64,000 bases of DNA from Australimonas brisbanensis (GTDB lineage: Bacteria > Chloroflexota > Dehalococcoidia > Lucifugimonadales > Australimonadaceae). Shown here in pieces: positions 26,105-34,253 of this stretch. The notes below the pieces were generated by a model. The model did not search any database. It was not told the DNA's origin and saw only the letters and a program-made list of their open reading frames with translations. A program made the translations under genes and the position numbers. The DNA lies in NCBI GenBank assembly GCA_038147155.1, contig JAYQTA010000007.1, positions 1 to 64,000 on the forward strand, in the 5' to 3' direction. Every line of letters begins with the position of its first letter. The stretch's first letter is position 1.

Positions 26105-26217
26105 CTGGCCTTGCGCCTGCTGCCATGAGCGCGCGCCGAGCGCGCGGAGACGGGGGTAGGCGCTTGGCGCCGAAGGGGGAGCCCCCCTTCCATCGAGCGA
26201 GCGTAGCGAGCGGGGCT
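26105..26217. repeat. Mosaic intergenic repeat, copy 2
   Basis: Positions 26121-26198 are the inverted partner of 12804-12881 (74 of 78 identical). It continues into GAGCGAGCGTAGCGAGCGGG, a motif shared with the copies near 43.5 and 44.9 kb. It lies between the convergent stops of the enolase-like gene and argS and may act as a terminator for argS. Confidence 0.85.
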
Positions 26218-26222
26218 AGCCC

Positions 26223-27899
26223 CTACATGCTCTCCGGGGTGCCCATGCCCATGAGGCGCAGGGTGCGCCCCAACGCCACCTTGGCGGCCTCCACCAGCCG
26301 CAATCGCGCGGCGGAGAGCGCCACGTCCGGCTCGCCGTCGTCCGAGGGGAGCACGCGGCAGTTGTCGTAGAAGGCGTGGAAGGCCGTGGCCAGCTCCACG
26401 GCGTAGTGCGCCAGCACGTGGGGGGCCAGCGTGGTGGCGATGGAGTCGATGTGCTCCGGCAGCTGGAGCATCTTGCGGATCAACGCGTGCTCGGCCGGGT
26501 GGGTCAGCAGGGAGACGTCCCCCGTCTCCCAGGTGAGGCCCCGCTCGGCGGCCTGGCGCAGGATGCCAGCGATGCGCGCGTGGCCGTACTGCACGTAGTA
26601 GACGGGGTTGTCCGCCGACTCGCGCTTGGCCAGTTCCAGGTCGAAGTCCATCTGCGATTCGGCGGCGCGGGAGAGGAAGAAGTAGCGGCAGGCGTCCGCC
26701 CCCACCTCGTCCACCAGGTCGCCCAGGGTGATGATCTGCCCGGTGCGCTTGGAGGCGCGGACGATGTCCCCACCCTGCTTAAGCGTGACCAGCTGGGCGA
26801 TGAGCACCGTCAGGCGCGCCGGGTCGATGCCCAAGGCCGTGAGCACCGCCTTCATCCGCGAGACGTGTCCCTGGTGGTCGGCGCCCCAGATGTCGATGAC
26901 GCGCTCGAAGCCGCGCCCAGTGAGCTTGTCGCGGTGGTAGGCGATGTCCGCCGCGAAGTAGGTGGGCTGGCCGGTGGAGCGCACCAGCACGTTGTCCTTC
27001 TCCTCGCCCAGGGCTGAGGAGTTGAACCAGCGCGCCCCCTCCCGCTCGAGGACGTGCCCGCCCTTCTCCAGCGCCGCCATGGCCGCCTCGTAGCGCCCGT
27101 CGGCGTACAGGTCACGCTCGCGGAACCAGACGTCGAAGGTGACGCCGATGCGCTCCAGGTCCGTCTTGATGACGGCGAGCATCTGCTCCAGCGCCACCGC
27201 GCCCAGGGCCGCGATGCCCGCGTGGCGCTCCATCTGCAGGTAGTGCTCGCCGTGCTCGGCCGCCAGCTGTTTGCCCAGTTCCACCATGTACGCGCCCCGG
27301 TAGCCGTTCTCCGGCAGCTCGGCCTCGTGGCCCAGCGCCTGCGCGTAGCGCGCGTACGCCGACTCGTAGAACAGCTCCATCTGCGTACCCGCATCATTCA
27401 CGTAATACTCGCGGGTGACGGCATACCCCGCCGCCTGAAGCGCCGATGCCAGCGCCGAGCCCAGCACCGCCCCGCGCGTGTGGCCCACGTGGACGGGCCC
27501 CGTGGGGTTCACGCTCACGAACTCGATCTGCACACTCTGCCCGTGCCCCGTGTCCGTGTTGCCCCACGCCTCGCCCGCCGCAACGATGGCCTCCACCTGC
27601 CCCTGGAGCCAGGCCGGTTCGAGCCGCACGTTGATGAAGCCAGGCGGGGCCACCTCCACCGCGCCCACCAGCGCGCCGGTCTCGACGCACCCGGCGATGG
27701 CCTGGGCGATGTCCAGCGGGCGCATGTGCATCGCCTTGGCCAGGCGCAGCGGGAGCGAGGTGGCGAAGTCGCCGTGGTCGGGGTTCTGCGGGCGCTCCAC
27801 CGGTGTGGCAGGCACCTCGGCGGCGGGGAGGGTTCCCCGGCGCTGCGCCTCGGCCACGGCGGCGGTGATGGCGGCGGAAACGGCGTCTTTGGCAAGCAT
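26223..27899 (-). CDS. argS: Arginyl-tRNA synthetase
   Basis: A 558-residue class I synthetase. The N-terminal additional domain (1-110) is followed by the HIGH box as GPVHVGHTRG, the arginine-binding YYVNDAGTQ, the WGADHQGHVSR motif, a K-R variant of KMSKS (ASKRTGQ) and the C-terminal DALR anticodon domain. Length and order are typical. TATCAT (27912-27907) lies 7 nt before the ATG with no ribosome binding site, so it too may be leaderless. It is transcribed alone toward the repeat block at 26105-26217. Confidence 0.95.
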   Translation of the reverse strand: MLAKDAVSAAITAAVAEAQRRGTLPAAEVPATPVERPQNPDHGDFATSLPLRLAKAMHMRPLDIAQAIAGCVETGALVGAVEVAPPGFINVRLEPAWLQGQVEAIVAAGEAWGNTDTGHGQSVQIEFVSVNPTGPVHVGHTRGAVLGSALASALQAAGYAVTREYYVNDAGTQMELFYESAYARYAQALGHEAELPENGYRGAYMVELGKQLAAEHGEHYLQMERHAGIAALGAVALEQMLAVIKTDLERIGVTFDVWFRERDLYADGRYEAAMAALEKGGHVLEREGARWFNSSALGEEKDNVLVRSTGQPTYFAADIAYHRDKLTGRGFERVIDIWGADHQGHVSRMKAVLTALGIDPARLTVLIAQLVTLKQGGDIVRASKRTGQIITLGDLVDEVGADACRYFFLSRAAESQMDFDLELAKRESADNPVYYVQYGHARIAGILRQAAERGLTWETGDVSLLTHPAEHALIRKMLQLPEHIDSIATTLAPHVLAHYAVELATAFHAFYDNCRVLPSDDGEPDVALSAARLRLVEAAKVALGRTLRLMGMGTPESM

Positions 27900-27978
27900 G
27901 CCGCCGATGATAGCAGGCGCACGGGCGAGGGGCGCCGCCAGCGCGGCTGGCCGCAGCGGGGGCTGACCGGGCTTCCCT

Positions 27979-28127
27979 TGCTTGCCGCTGGCGCGGCGGG
28001 TCCACGCACACAGGGGGACACCCCCTGGAACCCCCGCCAGAAGGGGGCCTAGGTATTCCCCCTTCTGGCAGGGGGTGCGAGGGGGGTGTCCCCCCTCACG
28101 GCATGGGGAAGCCGCGCCAGCGGCAAG
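27979..28127. repeat. Nested palindrome upstream of argS
   Basis: Three concentric inverted repeats: outer arms CTTGCCGCTGGCGCGG (about 27978) and CCGCGCCAGCGGCAAG (about 28113), then CAGGGGGACACCCCCTG, and a central pair of about 14 bp around CCTAGGTATT (CCAGAAGGGGG and CCCCCTTCTGG). The whole could fold as one large cruciform or branched RNA. It lies between the argS start and the 3' end of the DUF3054 gene, so it may terminate the tyrS operon. Confidence 0.75.
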
Positions 28128-28179
28128 CGGGAGTGGCGTGGTCAACCGGGGCAACGGCTGCGTGGCCCCGCCGCTCCCC

Positions 28180-28554
28180 CTAGCGCGAGAGGGCAGCCAG
28201 CGCCAGACGCCAGAGGGTGAGCATGGCCATCAGCACCCCTACCGCCACCAGGGCGAAGGAGAGGATGAAGGGCCTCTCGAAGAAGAGCCCGCGCGCCACC
28301 AGCCCCAGCACGCCCGCCGCGAGCCACGCGATGGGCACGCGCTGGATGGTGCGCCGCACCGAGCGCAGGTTGGGCTTAGCGAAGACGCCCGCGGGCACGC
28401 CCACCACGGCCCACGCCAGGGCGAAGGGCACCAGCGTGCGCCAGAACACCGAGAGGGTGAGGCCGGTGCCGTGCTCGGTGGAGCCCAGCACGGGGAAGAG
28501 CAGGAAGATGAGGGCATCGCCGATGGCGGCGGTGCGGACGGAGGCGCGCAGCAT
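28180..28554 (-). CDS. DUF3054 family membrane protein
   Basis: A 124-residue protein with four predicted transmembrane helices. It begins RTAAIGDALIFLLFPVLG and ends in an LMAMLTLWRL helix, and resembles DUF3054, known mainly from Actinomycetota and Chloroflexota. Function unknown. The ATG overlaps the tyrS stop (ATGA), so it is the last, translationally coupled gene of the operon. An upstream start would intrude into tyrS. Confidence 0.7.
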   Translation of the reverse strand: MLRASVRTAAIGDALIFLLFPVLGSTEHGTGLTLSVFWRTLVPFALAWAVVGVPAGVFAKPNLRSVRRTIQRVPIAWLAAGVLGLVARGLFFERPFILSFALVAVGVLMAMLTLWRLALAALSR

Positions 28555-29786
28555 CAGCCGCGCACCAGGCGCACGAAGCGCCGGCGGCCCGCGCGCACCA
28601 GCGAGCCCCACGCCACGCGCACGGGCTCGACGCCCACGCGCTGGCCCTCCACCTCAACGCCGTTCTGCCCCAGAAGACGCCTCGCCTCGCCCCGCGAACC
28701 CACCAGCCCTGCGGCAGGCAGCAGACGGGTGAGGTCGGCGGTGAAGCCCGTCTCATCCAGCCCCTCGGCGCCCTCGGTGGCTGCGCTGACGCGCAGTTCC
28801 GGCACCTCGGTGGGCGTCTCGCGCTGCTGGAAGACGCGCTCGAACTCGGCCTGCGCCGCGTTGGCGGCATCCATGCCGTGGAAGAAGCCCACCAGCTCGC
28901 GCCCCAGGTCCTTCTTCAGCGACATGGGGTTCACCCCGCGCACCTCCATGGTGGCGCGCATGTCGGCCAGCTCGGCGTCGGGCATGTCGGTGAGCAGTTC
29001 GTAGTAGAGGGGTATCACGTCGTCGGGCAGCGACATCACCTTGCCGAACATCTCGTCCGGCGGGTCCTCGATGGCGATGTAGTTGCCGAGGGACTTGCCC
29101 ATGCGCCGCACCCCGTCGGTGCCGGGCAGGATGGGCATGAGGAAAACGTCCTGGGGGCGCTGGCCGCTCTTCTCCTGGAGCTCTCTGCCCACCATCAGGT
29201 TGAAGAGCTGGTCGGTGCCGCCGAACTCAACGTCCGACCGCACGGCCACCGAGTCGTAGGCCTGCAGCAGCGGGTAGAGCAGCTCGGTGACGGCGATGGG
29301 CGCCTGCTCGGCGTAGCGCTTGGCGAAGTCGTCGCGGTGGAGGAACTGGTTCACGGTGAAGTGGCTGGTGAGGCGCACCACCTCGGCCAGGCCGAAGTCG
29401 CCGTACCACTCGGTCTGGTAGCGCGCCTCGGCACGGTCGCGGTCCACCACCCGGAAGAACTGACGCATGTACGTCTCGGCGTTGGCGGCCACCTCGTCCG
29501 CCGTGAGCATGGTGCGCGTGTCGGAGCGGCCCGATGGGTCGCCTATCTGCGCCGTCCAGTCGCCCACGATCACCACCACGTGGTGGCCCAGCTCCTGGAG
29601 CTGGCGCAGCTTGCGCAGCCCCACCACATGCCCCAGGTGCAGGTCGGGACGCGAGGGGTCGAAGCCCATCTTCAGCCGCAGCGGTTTGCCCTCCCGCAGC
29701 CGGGTGAGGAACTCGGCCTCGGGGATGATCTGCGCCACGCCGCGCTTGGTGATCCAGTGCTCCAGCGCCGGGTCCAGGGTGCGCAT
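28554..29786 (-). CDS. tyrS: Tyrosyl-tRNA synthetase
   Basis: A 410-residue class I synthetase. The HIGH box is H50-L-G-H53 in PDLHLGHVVG, GFDPS precedes it, and the KMSKS loop reads RMGKSLGNYI. A C-terminal S4 RNA-binding domain is present from about residue 345. The form resembles TyrZ/TyrS type 2 enzymes. It starts one base after ribF ends and overlaps DUF3054 at the 3' side. No T-box leader precedes it, since it is internal to the operon. Confidence 0.94.
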   Translation of the reverse strand: MRTLDPALEHWITKRGVAQIIPEAEFLTRLREGKPLRLKMGFDPSRPDLHLGHVVGLRKLRQLQELGHHVVVIVGDWTAQIGDPSGRSDTRTMLTADEVAANAETYMRQFFRVVDRDRAEARYQTEWYGDFGLAEVVRLTSHFTVNQFLHRDDFAKRYAEQAPIAVTELLYPLLQAYDSVAVRSDVEFGGTDQLFNLMVGRELQEKSGQRPQDVFLMPILPGTDGVRRMGKSLGNYIAIEDPPDEMFGKVMSLPDDVIPLYYELLTDMPDAELADMRATMEVRGVNPMSLKKDLGRELVGFFHGMDAANAAQAEFERVFQQRETPTEVPELRVSAATEGAEGLDETGFTADLTRLLPAAGLVGSRGEARRLLGQNGVEVEGQRVGVEPVRVAWGSLVRAGRRRFVRLVRG

Positions 29787-30776
29787 CTAGTCGGCTCCTC
29801 CACGGGGCTCATCGCTCTGACCGCCGGCGCGGGCCGGTGCGCCCAGGGCGGCGCGGGTGTCGGCAACGTCGGCGCGTATCTGCGCCACCAGGGCGTCCAC
29901 GGTATCGTAGCGCTCCTGTCCGCGCAGGCGCTCGACGAACTCCAGGCGCACCTGCTCCCCGTACAGGTTGCCGTCGAAGTCCAGGACGAAGGCCTCCACC
30001 ACCCGGGGGCCGTCCTCGTGGAAGGTCGGCTTGGTGCCCACGGAGGTGGCGGCGGGGTAGCGCACCCCGTCCGCCTCCAGCCAGCAGGCGTACACGCCGT
30101 CGGCGGGCAGTGCCTGCAGGGGGCCGAGGCCCAGGTTGGCCGTGGGGAAGCCCAGCAGGCCCCCGCCGCGCCCCTCGCCCTCCACCACCGGGGCGTCCAG
30201 GCTGAACCGGCGGCCCAGGAAGCGCTCCGCCGTGGCGAGGTCGCCCTCGGCCAGCGCGCGGCGCACGGCGGTGGAGCGCACGGGCCGCCCGTCCAGCAGG
30301 TAGGGCTCCACCACCTCCACCGTGTAGCCCAACCGCTCGCCCAGCCGGGCGAGGGTCTCGACGTTCCCTTCCCTATCACGGCCCAGGGCGAAGTCGGGCC
30401 CCACCACGAAGTGGCGCAGGCCCAGGCACTCAACCATGGCCCGCATGAACTCCTCCGCCGGCATGCGGGCGAGCTCACGGGTGAAGGAGAGGGGGATGAC
30501 GGTGGGCACGCCCTCTGCCCGCAGGCGGCGCAGGCGCTCGTTCATAGACTCGATGAGCAGCACCGGCGCCTGGGGGCGCAGCACCAGAAGCGGGTGGTTG
30601 GTGAGGGTGATGGCCACCGGGGCAAGCTCCCGGCGGGCGGCGGCGTCACGCAGGCGCGCCAGCAGGTGCTGGTGCCCCCGGTGGACGCCGTCGAAGACGC
30701 CGAAGGTGGCCGCCACGGGGCGGCCCGGCTGCGCCTCGGTCAGTTCCTGGCACAGCGCCTGCGCCGGGGTGCTCAC
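29787..30776 (-). CDS. ribF: Bifunctional riboflavin kinase / FAD synthetase
   Basis: A 329-residue enzyme making FMN and then FAD. The N-terminal adenylyltransferase domain has GVFDGVHRGH (nucleotidyl-transfer HxGH) and VVGPDFALGRDREG; the C-terminal flavokinase domain has the P-T-A-N motif (GFPTANLG). Start is GTG 30776, which overlaps the DAHP synthase stop by GTGA. It is contiguous with tyrS on its 3' side. Confidence 0.94.
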   Translation of the reverse strand: MSTPAQALCQELTEAQPGRPVAATFGVFDGVHRGHQHLLARLRDAAARRELAPVAITLTNHPLLVLRPQAPVLLIESMNERLRRLRAEGVPTVIPLSFTRELARMPAEEFMRAMVECLGLRHFVVGPDFALGRDREGNVETLARLGERLGYTVEVVEPYLLDGRPVRSTAVRRALAEGDLATAERFLGRRFSLDAPVVEGEGRGGGLLGFPTANLGLGPLQALPADGVYACWLEADGVRYPAATSVGTKPTFHEDGPRVVEAFVLDFDGNLYGEQVRLEFVERLRGQERYDTVDALVAQIRADVADTRAALGAPARAGGQSDEPRGGAD

Positions 30777-31840
30777 CGCACGGGGGCGGGGCTGGCCGCC
30801 AGCGCCTCGTGAGCCTCGTGGACCAGCACCGCGGTGGTGTCCCAGTCGATGCAGGCGTCGGTGATGGACACTCCGTAGGCCAGCTTGGACGGGTCATCGC
30901 CCAGGTCCTGGCGTCCGGCGCCCAGGTGCGACTCCACCATGAGCCCCACGATGTTGGCGTTGCCCGCCGCCCGCTGGGCCACCACGTCACGGAAGGCGAT
31001 GGCCTGGCGGTTGTGGTCCTTCTCCGAGTTGGCGTGGGAGCAGTCCACCAGGATGCGCGGGGACAGACCCGCCGCCTCCAGCTTGGACTGCACCTCGCCC
31101 ACAGCCGCCGCGGAGAAGTTGGTGCCCCGGCTGCCGCCACGCAGGATCAGGTGTCCGTAGGGGTTGCCCGCGGTGTGCACCACGCAGGTGCGGCCCTGGT
31201 GGTCGATCCCGAGAAAAGCGTGGGGGGCGCGGGAGGTCTTCATGGCGTCGATGGCGATCTGGTAGCCGCCGTCGGTGCCGTTCTTGAAGCCCACCGGCAT
31301 GGACAGCCCGGAGGCCATCTCCCGGTGGATCTGGCTCTCGGTGGTGCGGGCGCCCACGGCGGCCCAGGTCACCAGGTCGGCGATGTACTGGGGCACGATG
31401 GGGTCCAGGAACTCCGTCGCCGTGTGGACGCCCTGGGCTGCCAGGGAGGCCAACAGGCGGCGGGCCAGCGCGAGACCACCCGCCACGTCGAAGGAGCCGT
31501 CCAGGTGCGGGTCGTTGATGAGCCCCTTCCACCCCAGGGTGGTGCGCGGCTTCTCGAAGTACACGCGCATCACCAGCAGCATGCGGTCGGAGACCGCCTC
31601 GGCCAGGGCGGCGAAGCGCTCGCCGTACTCCAGGGCGGCCTTCTCGTCGTGGATCGAGCACGGGCCCATCACCAGGAGCAGGCGCTGGTCCTCGCCCGCC
31701 AGCACCGCCTGCACCTGTTGCCGGCCGCTCAGGACCGTCTCGGCGATGGCGGGGGTGGCGGGGATCTGGCGCGCCAGCTCGTCGGGGGCGACGAGGGGCT
31801 CGGTCTTCAGGATACGGACGTCGGACGTGGAATCTGCCAC
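30773..31840 (-). CDS. 3-deoxy-7-phosphoheptulonate (DAHP) synthase, class I
   Basis: A 355-residue AroF/G/H-type enzyme catalysing the first step of the shikimate pathway from PEP and erythrose 4-phosphate. Landmarks are VMGPCSIHDEKAALEYG, EKPRTTLGWKGLINDP, VGFKNGTDGG, LRGGSRGTNF and DCSHANSEKDHNRQ. Key metal ligands Cys, His, Glu and Asp are present. GGGAGAACC precedes GTG 31840; the frame is open upstream but not conserved. It follows aroH by 165 nt with a 39-codon reading frame between, and GTGA overlaps ribF. Its feedback type (Phe, Tyr or Trp) cannot be read. Confidence 0.93.
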   Translation of the reverse strand: MADSTSDVRILKTEPLVAPDELARQIPATPAIAETVLSGRQQVQAVLAGEDQRLLLVMGPCSIHDEKAALEYGERFAALAEAVSDRMLLVMRVYFEKPRTTLGWKGLINDPHLDGSFDVAGGLALARRLLASLAAQGVHTATEFLDPIVPQYIADLVTWAAVGARTTESQIHREMASGLSMPVGFKNGTDGGYQIAIDAMKTSRAPHAFLGIDHQGRTCVVHTAGNPYGHLILRGGSRGTNFSAAAVGEVQSKLEAAGLSPRILVDCSHANSEKDHNRQAIAFRDVVAQRAAGNANIVGLMVESHLGAGRQDLGDDPSKLAYGVSITDACIDWDTTAVLVHEAHEALAASPAPVR

Positions 31841-31889
31841 GGTGGTTCTCCCTGTTCGTTGCGGTGTGCGGACAGACGTGGGGCGCGCG

Positions 31890-32009
31890 CTAGCGATAGG
31901 CAGCGCTGGCAGCCCCCTGCCGCGTAAACAGGGGAGAGAGCAGGCCGCCCGCGGCGGCCCAGGTCCCGCTGGCGCGCCGGGTGCGCGCCGCATGGGTGGT
32001 CCTCATCAT
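31890..32009 (-). CDS. Possible 39-residue peptide coupled to aroH
   Basis: A short frame starting ATG 32009, overlapping the aroH stop (ATGATGA), and ending at 31890. The peptide is Ala/Arg-rich with a central GTWAAAGGLLSPLF. It lies in the only sizeable gap of the operon, 49 nt before DAHP synthase. It has single W, F and Y codons, too few for a classical attenuator. It may be chance; base composition of the gap resembles the mosaic repeats. Confidence 0.3.
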   Translation of the reverse strand: MMRTTHAARTRRASGTWAAAGGLLSPLFTRQGAASAAYR

Positions 32010-32380
32010 GTGTTCGCCGGCCCTCTGCTCCGCAGGTTCCTGGCCCCCTTGAGGTAGACGTGGGCCAGTTCGTGCTTCCCCTTGTCGGTGTTCACCAGGA
32101 GCATGACCCTGATGACCCGCTCTGCCGAACCGGGCACCGGGATCTCGACGGCGTCCATGAGCGCCGTATGCTCCCATCCCATGCCCACCCGGACGGCGAC
32201 CGCCGGAAACTCCGCGTCGAGATCCGTGGTCATGGTCAAGAATACCGCAGCGACGTCGTCCTCGGCAATCGCGTTGGCCTCCACCACGGCGCGCACCAAC
32301 TCCTCGGTTGCGGCGAGGATGGCCTCCTTGGTGTTGGCGTCGGCGGTGGTGGCGCCGCGCAGGCCCAGACAGCGGGTCAT
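32006..32380 (-). CDS. aroH: Chorismate mutase, AroH type
   Basis: A 124-residue monofunctional chorismate mutase of the Bacillus AroH fold, converting chorismate to prephenate. The start CLGLRGATTADANT contains the active-site arginine, and VFLTMTTDLDAEFPA, the R-V-G-M-G-W segment and the RVMLLVN strand are characteristic. It sits 16 nt after trpA on the same strand, placing Phe/Tyr synthesis next to DAHP synthase. Confidence 0.93.
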   Translation of the reverse strand: MTRCLGLRGATTADANTKEAILAATEELVRAVVEANAIAEDDVAAVFLTMTTDLDAEFPAVAVRVGMGWEHTALMDAVEIPVPGSAERVIRVMLLVNTDKGKHELAHVYLKGARNLRSRGPANT

Positions 32381-32396
32381 GGCGTCTCCTGGTGGG

Positions 32397-33203
32397 TCAG
32401 CCCTTGGGGGCGGAGCGGCCCGCCAGCGCGGCCACGAAGGCGGCGGCGCGAGCAGCGCGCTCGGCAGGCGGCGCTGAGTCTATCACGCTGATGAGCGCGC
32501 TCCCCACCACGGCGGCGTCGGCGTAGGCCCCCAGCGCCTCAACGTGGGCGCGCTCGGCCACGCCGAACCCCACGGCCACCGGCAGGGAGGTGTGGCGGCG
32601 CACCCGCGCGACGAACTCCGGCAGACCCGCTGGGAGCCCGGAACGCGCGCCGGTGACACCCGCCACGCTGACGCAGTAGACGAAGCCGCTGGCGTGGGCC
32701 ACCCCAGCGGCGATGCGTGATTCGGGCGAGGTGGGGGCCAGCAGGGGGATGAGGGCGATGCCCACCGCGTCCAGGTGGGCGCGCAGGGGCCCCGCCTCCT
32801 CCTCCGGCAGGTCGGCCACGATTAGCCCATCCACCCCCGCCGCCGCGCAATCACGCGCGTACGCCTCCATGCCATAGGCCAGGATGGGGTTGTAGTAGCC
32901 CATGAGCAGCAGCGGCACCTGCACCCCGGCGGCGCGCAGCTTGCCCGCCAGGGCCACGGTGCGGTGGGTGTCCATCCCCGCCTGAAGCGCCCGAAAGGAG
33001 GCAGCCTGGATCGTCGGTCCATCGGCTAGCGGGTCGTAGTAGGGCACGCCCAGCTCGATGACATCGGCCCCCGCCGCCTCGATGGCCGGGACGATGGCCA
33101 GCGTGTCGGCCTCGGTGGGGAAGCCCGCCGTCACGTAGGGGATGACCCCGGTGCGCTGCTCGGCCCGTATCCGGGCGAAGGCCTCGTCCAGCCGTGTGCT
33201 CAT
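32397..33203 (-). CDS. trpA: Tryptophan synthase alpha chain
   Basis: A 268-residue TIM-barrel lyase that cleaves indole-3-glycerol phosphate. The signature LGVPYYDPLADGPTIQ has the catalytic aspartate, and VADLPEEEAG, FVYCVSVAGVTGAR and VGFGVAERAHVE are typical. The catalytic glutamate is in DVIELGVPY. The start M-S-T-R-L at 33203 has GGAG upstream. trpB, normally the neighbour, is not next to it; the upstream gene is a CPBP protease 9 nt away. Confidence 0.95.
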   Translation of the reverse strand: MSTRLDEAFARIRAEQRTGVIPYVTAGFPTEADTLAIVPAIEAAGADVIELGVPYYDPLADGPTIQAASFRALQAGMDTHRTVALAGKLRAAGVQVPLLLMGYYNPILAYGMEAYARDCAAAGVDGLIVADLPEEEAGPLRAHLDAVGIALIPLLAPTSPESRIAAGVAHASGFVYCVSVAGVTGARSGLPAGLPEFVARVRRHTSLPVAVGFGVAERAHVEALGAYADAAVVGSALISVIDSAPPAERAARAAAFVAALAGRSAPKG

Positions 33204-33212
33204 GGGTGCTCC

Positions 33213-33875
33213 TCAGACCGTCAGCCCAAAGGCTAGCGCGTTCTGCAGGGTGTGCGCCAGGATGGCCGGCCACACCGAGCCCGTGCGCCGGTACAGCCAG
33301 GCGAACACCAGCCCCGCAAGGAACGCGGGCCCCGCCACGCCCAGTGAGCCGTGGGAGGCGGCGAAGAACACCGCGGAGGCGAGGGCGGCCCGGGGCCAGC
33401 CCCAGCGGCCCGCCAGTCCCGCGCACACGAACCCCCGGAAGAACAGCTCCTCGGCCAGCGGCGCGGTGAGCACCACCAGGGCGAACACCAGCCCGGCGGG
33501 TGCGGCGAACTCCAATTGCTCCGGCAGCGGTGGGGGCACCAGCCCCTCCCACACCAACCCGGCGGCCCACGCGTACAGCGCCCCCGCGCCCAGACTCGCC
33601 AGCAGCCCGAAGGCCCCCCAGCCCACCAGCGCTCCGGTGCCCAGCCGCGCCGGGCCCACCAGGACGCTCACCCCGCGCCAGCCGGGCCCCCGCCAGAGGG
33701 CGGCAGCCAGCAGACCCGCCTGGGTGAGCAGGGTGACGGCCCCGAAGGCCAGCGCCCCATCCAGCGCCAGCCCCGCGCCCGCGACCAGCGCCACCAGTAC
33801 GGCGGCCAGCGCGAGGCCCTGGCCCACCCGGCGCGGGCCCCAGGAGACGGGGGTTGGGGCGTGTTGCTCGCTCAC
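33213..33875 (-). CDS. CPBP family intramembrane metalloprotease
   Basis: A 220-residue membrane protein with about six to eight helices. The Abi/CPBP motifs are present: EELFFRGFV (metal-binding glutamates), FFAASHGSLG (histidine) and AILAHTLQNA (histidine plus asparagine). CPBP proteases are related to CAAX prenyl endopeptidases; the bacterial role here is unknown. GTG 33875 has GGGGA upstream. It is the first gene of the trpA-to-DUF3054 run, so its promoter lies between 33876 and the divergent ilv promoter at 33953. Confidence 0.83.
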   Translation of the reverse strand: MSEQHAPTPVSWGPRRVGQGLALAAVLVALVAGAGLALDGALAFGAVTLLTQAGLLAAALWRGPGWRGVSVLVGPARLGTGALVGWGAFGLLASLGAGALYAWAAGLVWEGLVPPPLPEQLEFAAPAGLVFALVVLTAPLAEELFFRGFVCAGLAGRWGWPRAALASAVFFAASHGSLGVAGPAFLAGLVFAWLYRRTGSVWPAILAHTLQNALAFGLTV

Positions 33876-33952
33876 GGCTGCTCCCCTCACGGGCGGGGTC
33901 GTGCGGCGATGCTAGGCCGCACCACCACCGGCTGCAAGGCACTCTGCGCGCG

Positions 33953-33982
33953 TTGACACCCGCGCGTGCGTACTGCTACTAT
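33953..33982 (+). promoter_or_regulatory. Promoter of the ilv-leu operon
   Basis: TTGACA (33953-33958), 18-nt spacer and TACTAT (33977-33982). It precedes the T-box leader, with a start near 33990. Confidence 0.8.
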
Positions 33983-33989
33983 ATACGCG

Positions 33990-34230
33990 TCTCTTACACG
34001 TTTCCGCATCGATGGGAAGTAGTAGGGAGCACCCTCCCCACAGCGAGCCGGTGGTTGGTGGAAGACCGGCGGCGGCAGGGTCCCGAACTCGTCCCGGAGC
34101 GGCCGGCCTGAACCAGCAGTAGGGCGGCGGAGCGCACCGTTACGGCGCATCGAGCTGCCCCCCAGCGGGGGGAAGCAGGGTGGTACCGCGGGCGATGCCC
34201 GTCCCTGACGTGGGACGGGTTTTTCTTTTG
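33990..34230 (+). promoter_or_regulatory. T-box leader specific for tRNA-Leu
   Basis: This leader controls ilvB and the genes behind it by sensing uncharged tRNA. Stem I contains AGCGAGCCGG and GGTTGGTGGAAGACCGG in the positions of its distal loops. The specifier loop reads GAACTCGTCC, with CTC (34088-34090, leucine codon). The T-box AGGGTGGTACCGCG is at 34177-34190; its TGGT fits the ACCA end of tRNA-Leu. The competing terminator is an 8-bp stem (34198-34205 with 34212-34219) followed by TTTTTCTTTT. It fills most of the gap 33876-34253. Confidence 0.93.
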
Positions 34231-34253
34231 GGCAACGAGAGAGCGGAGAACGG

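Noticed and set aside
31890..32009. A classical amino-acid attenuator peptide before DAHP synthase
   Set aside because: Only one W, F and Y codon each and no run of aromatic codons; no antiterminator/terminator pair with a T-run.
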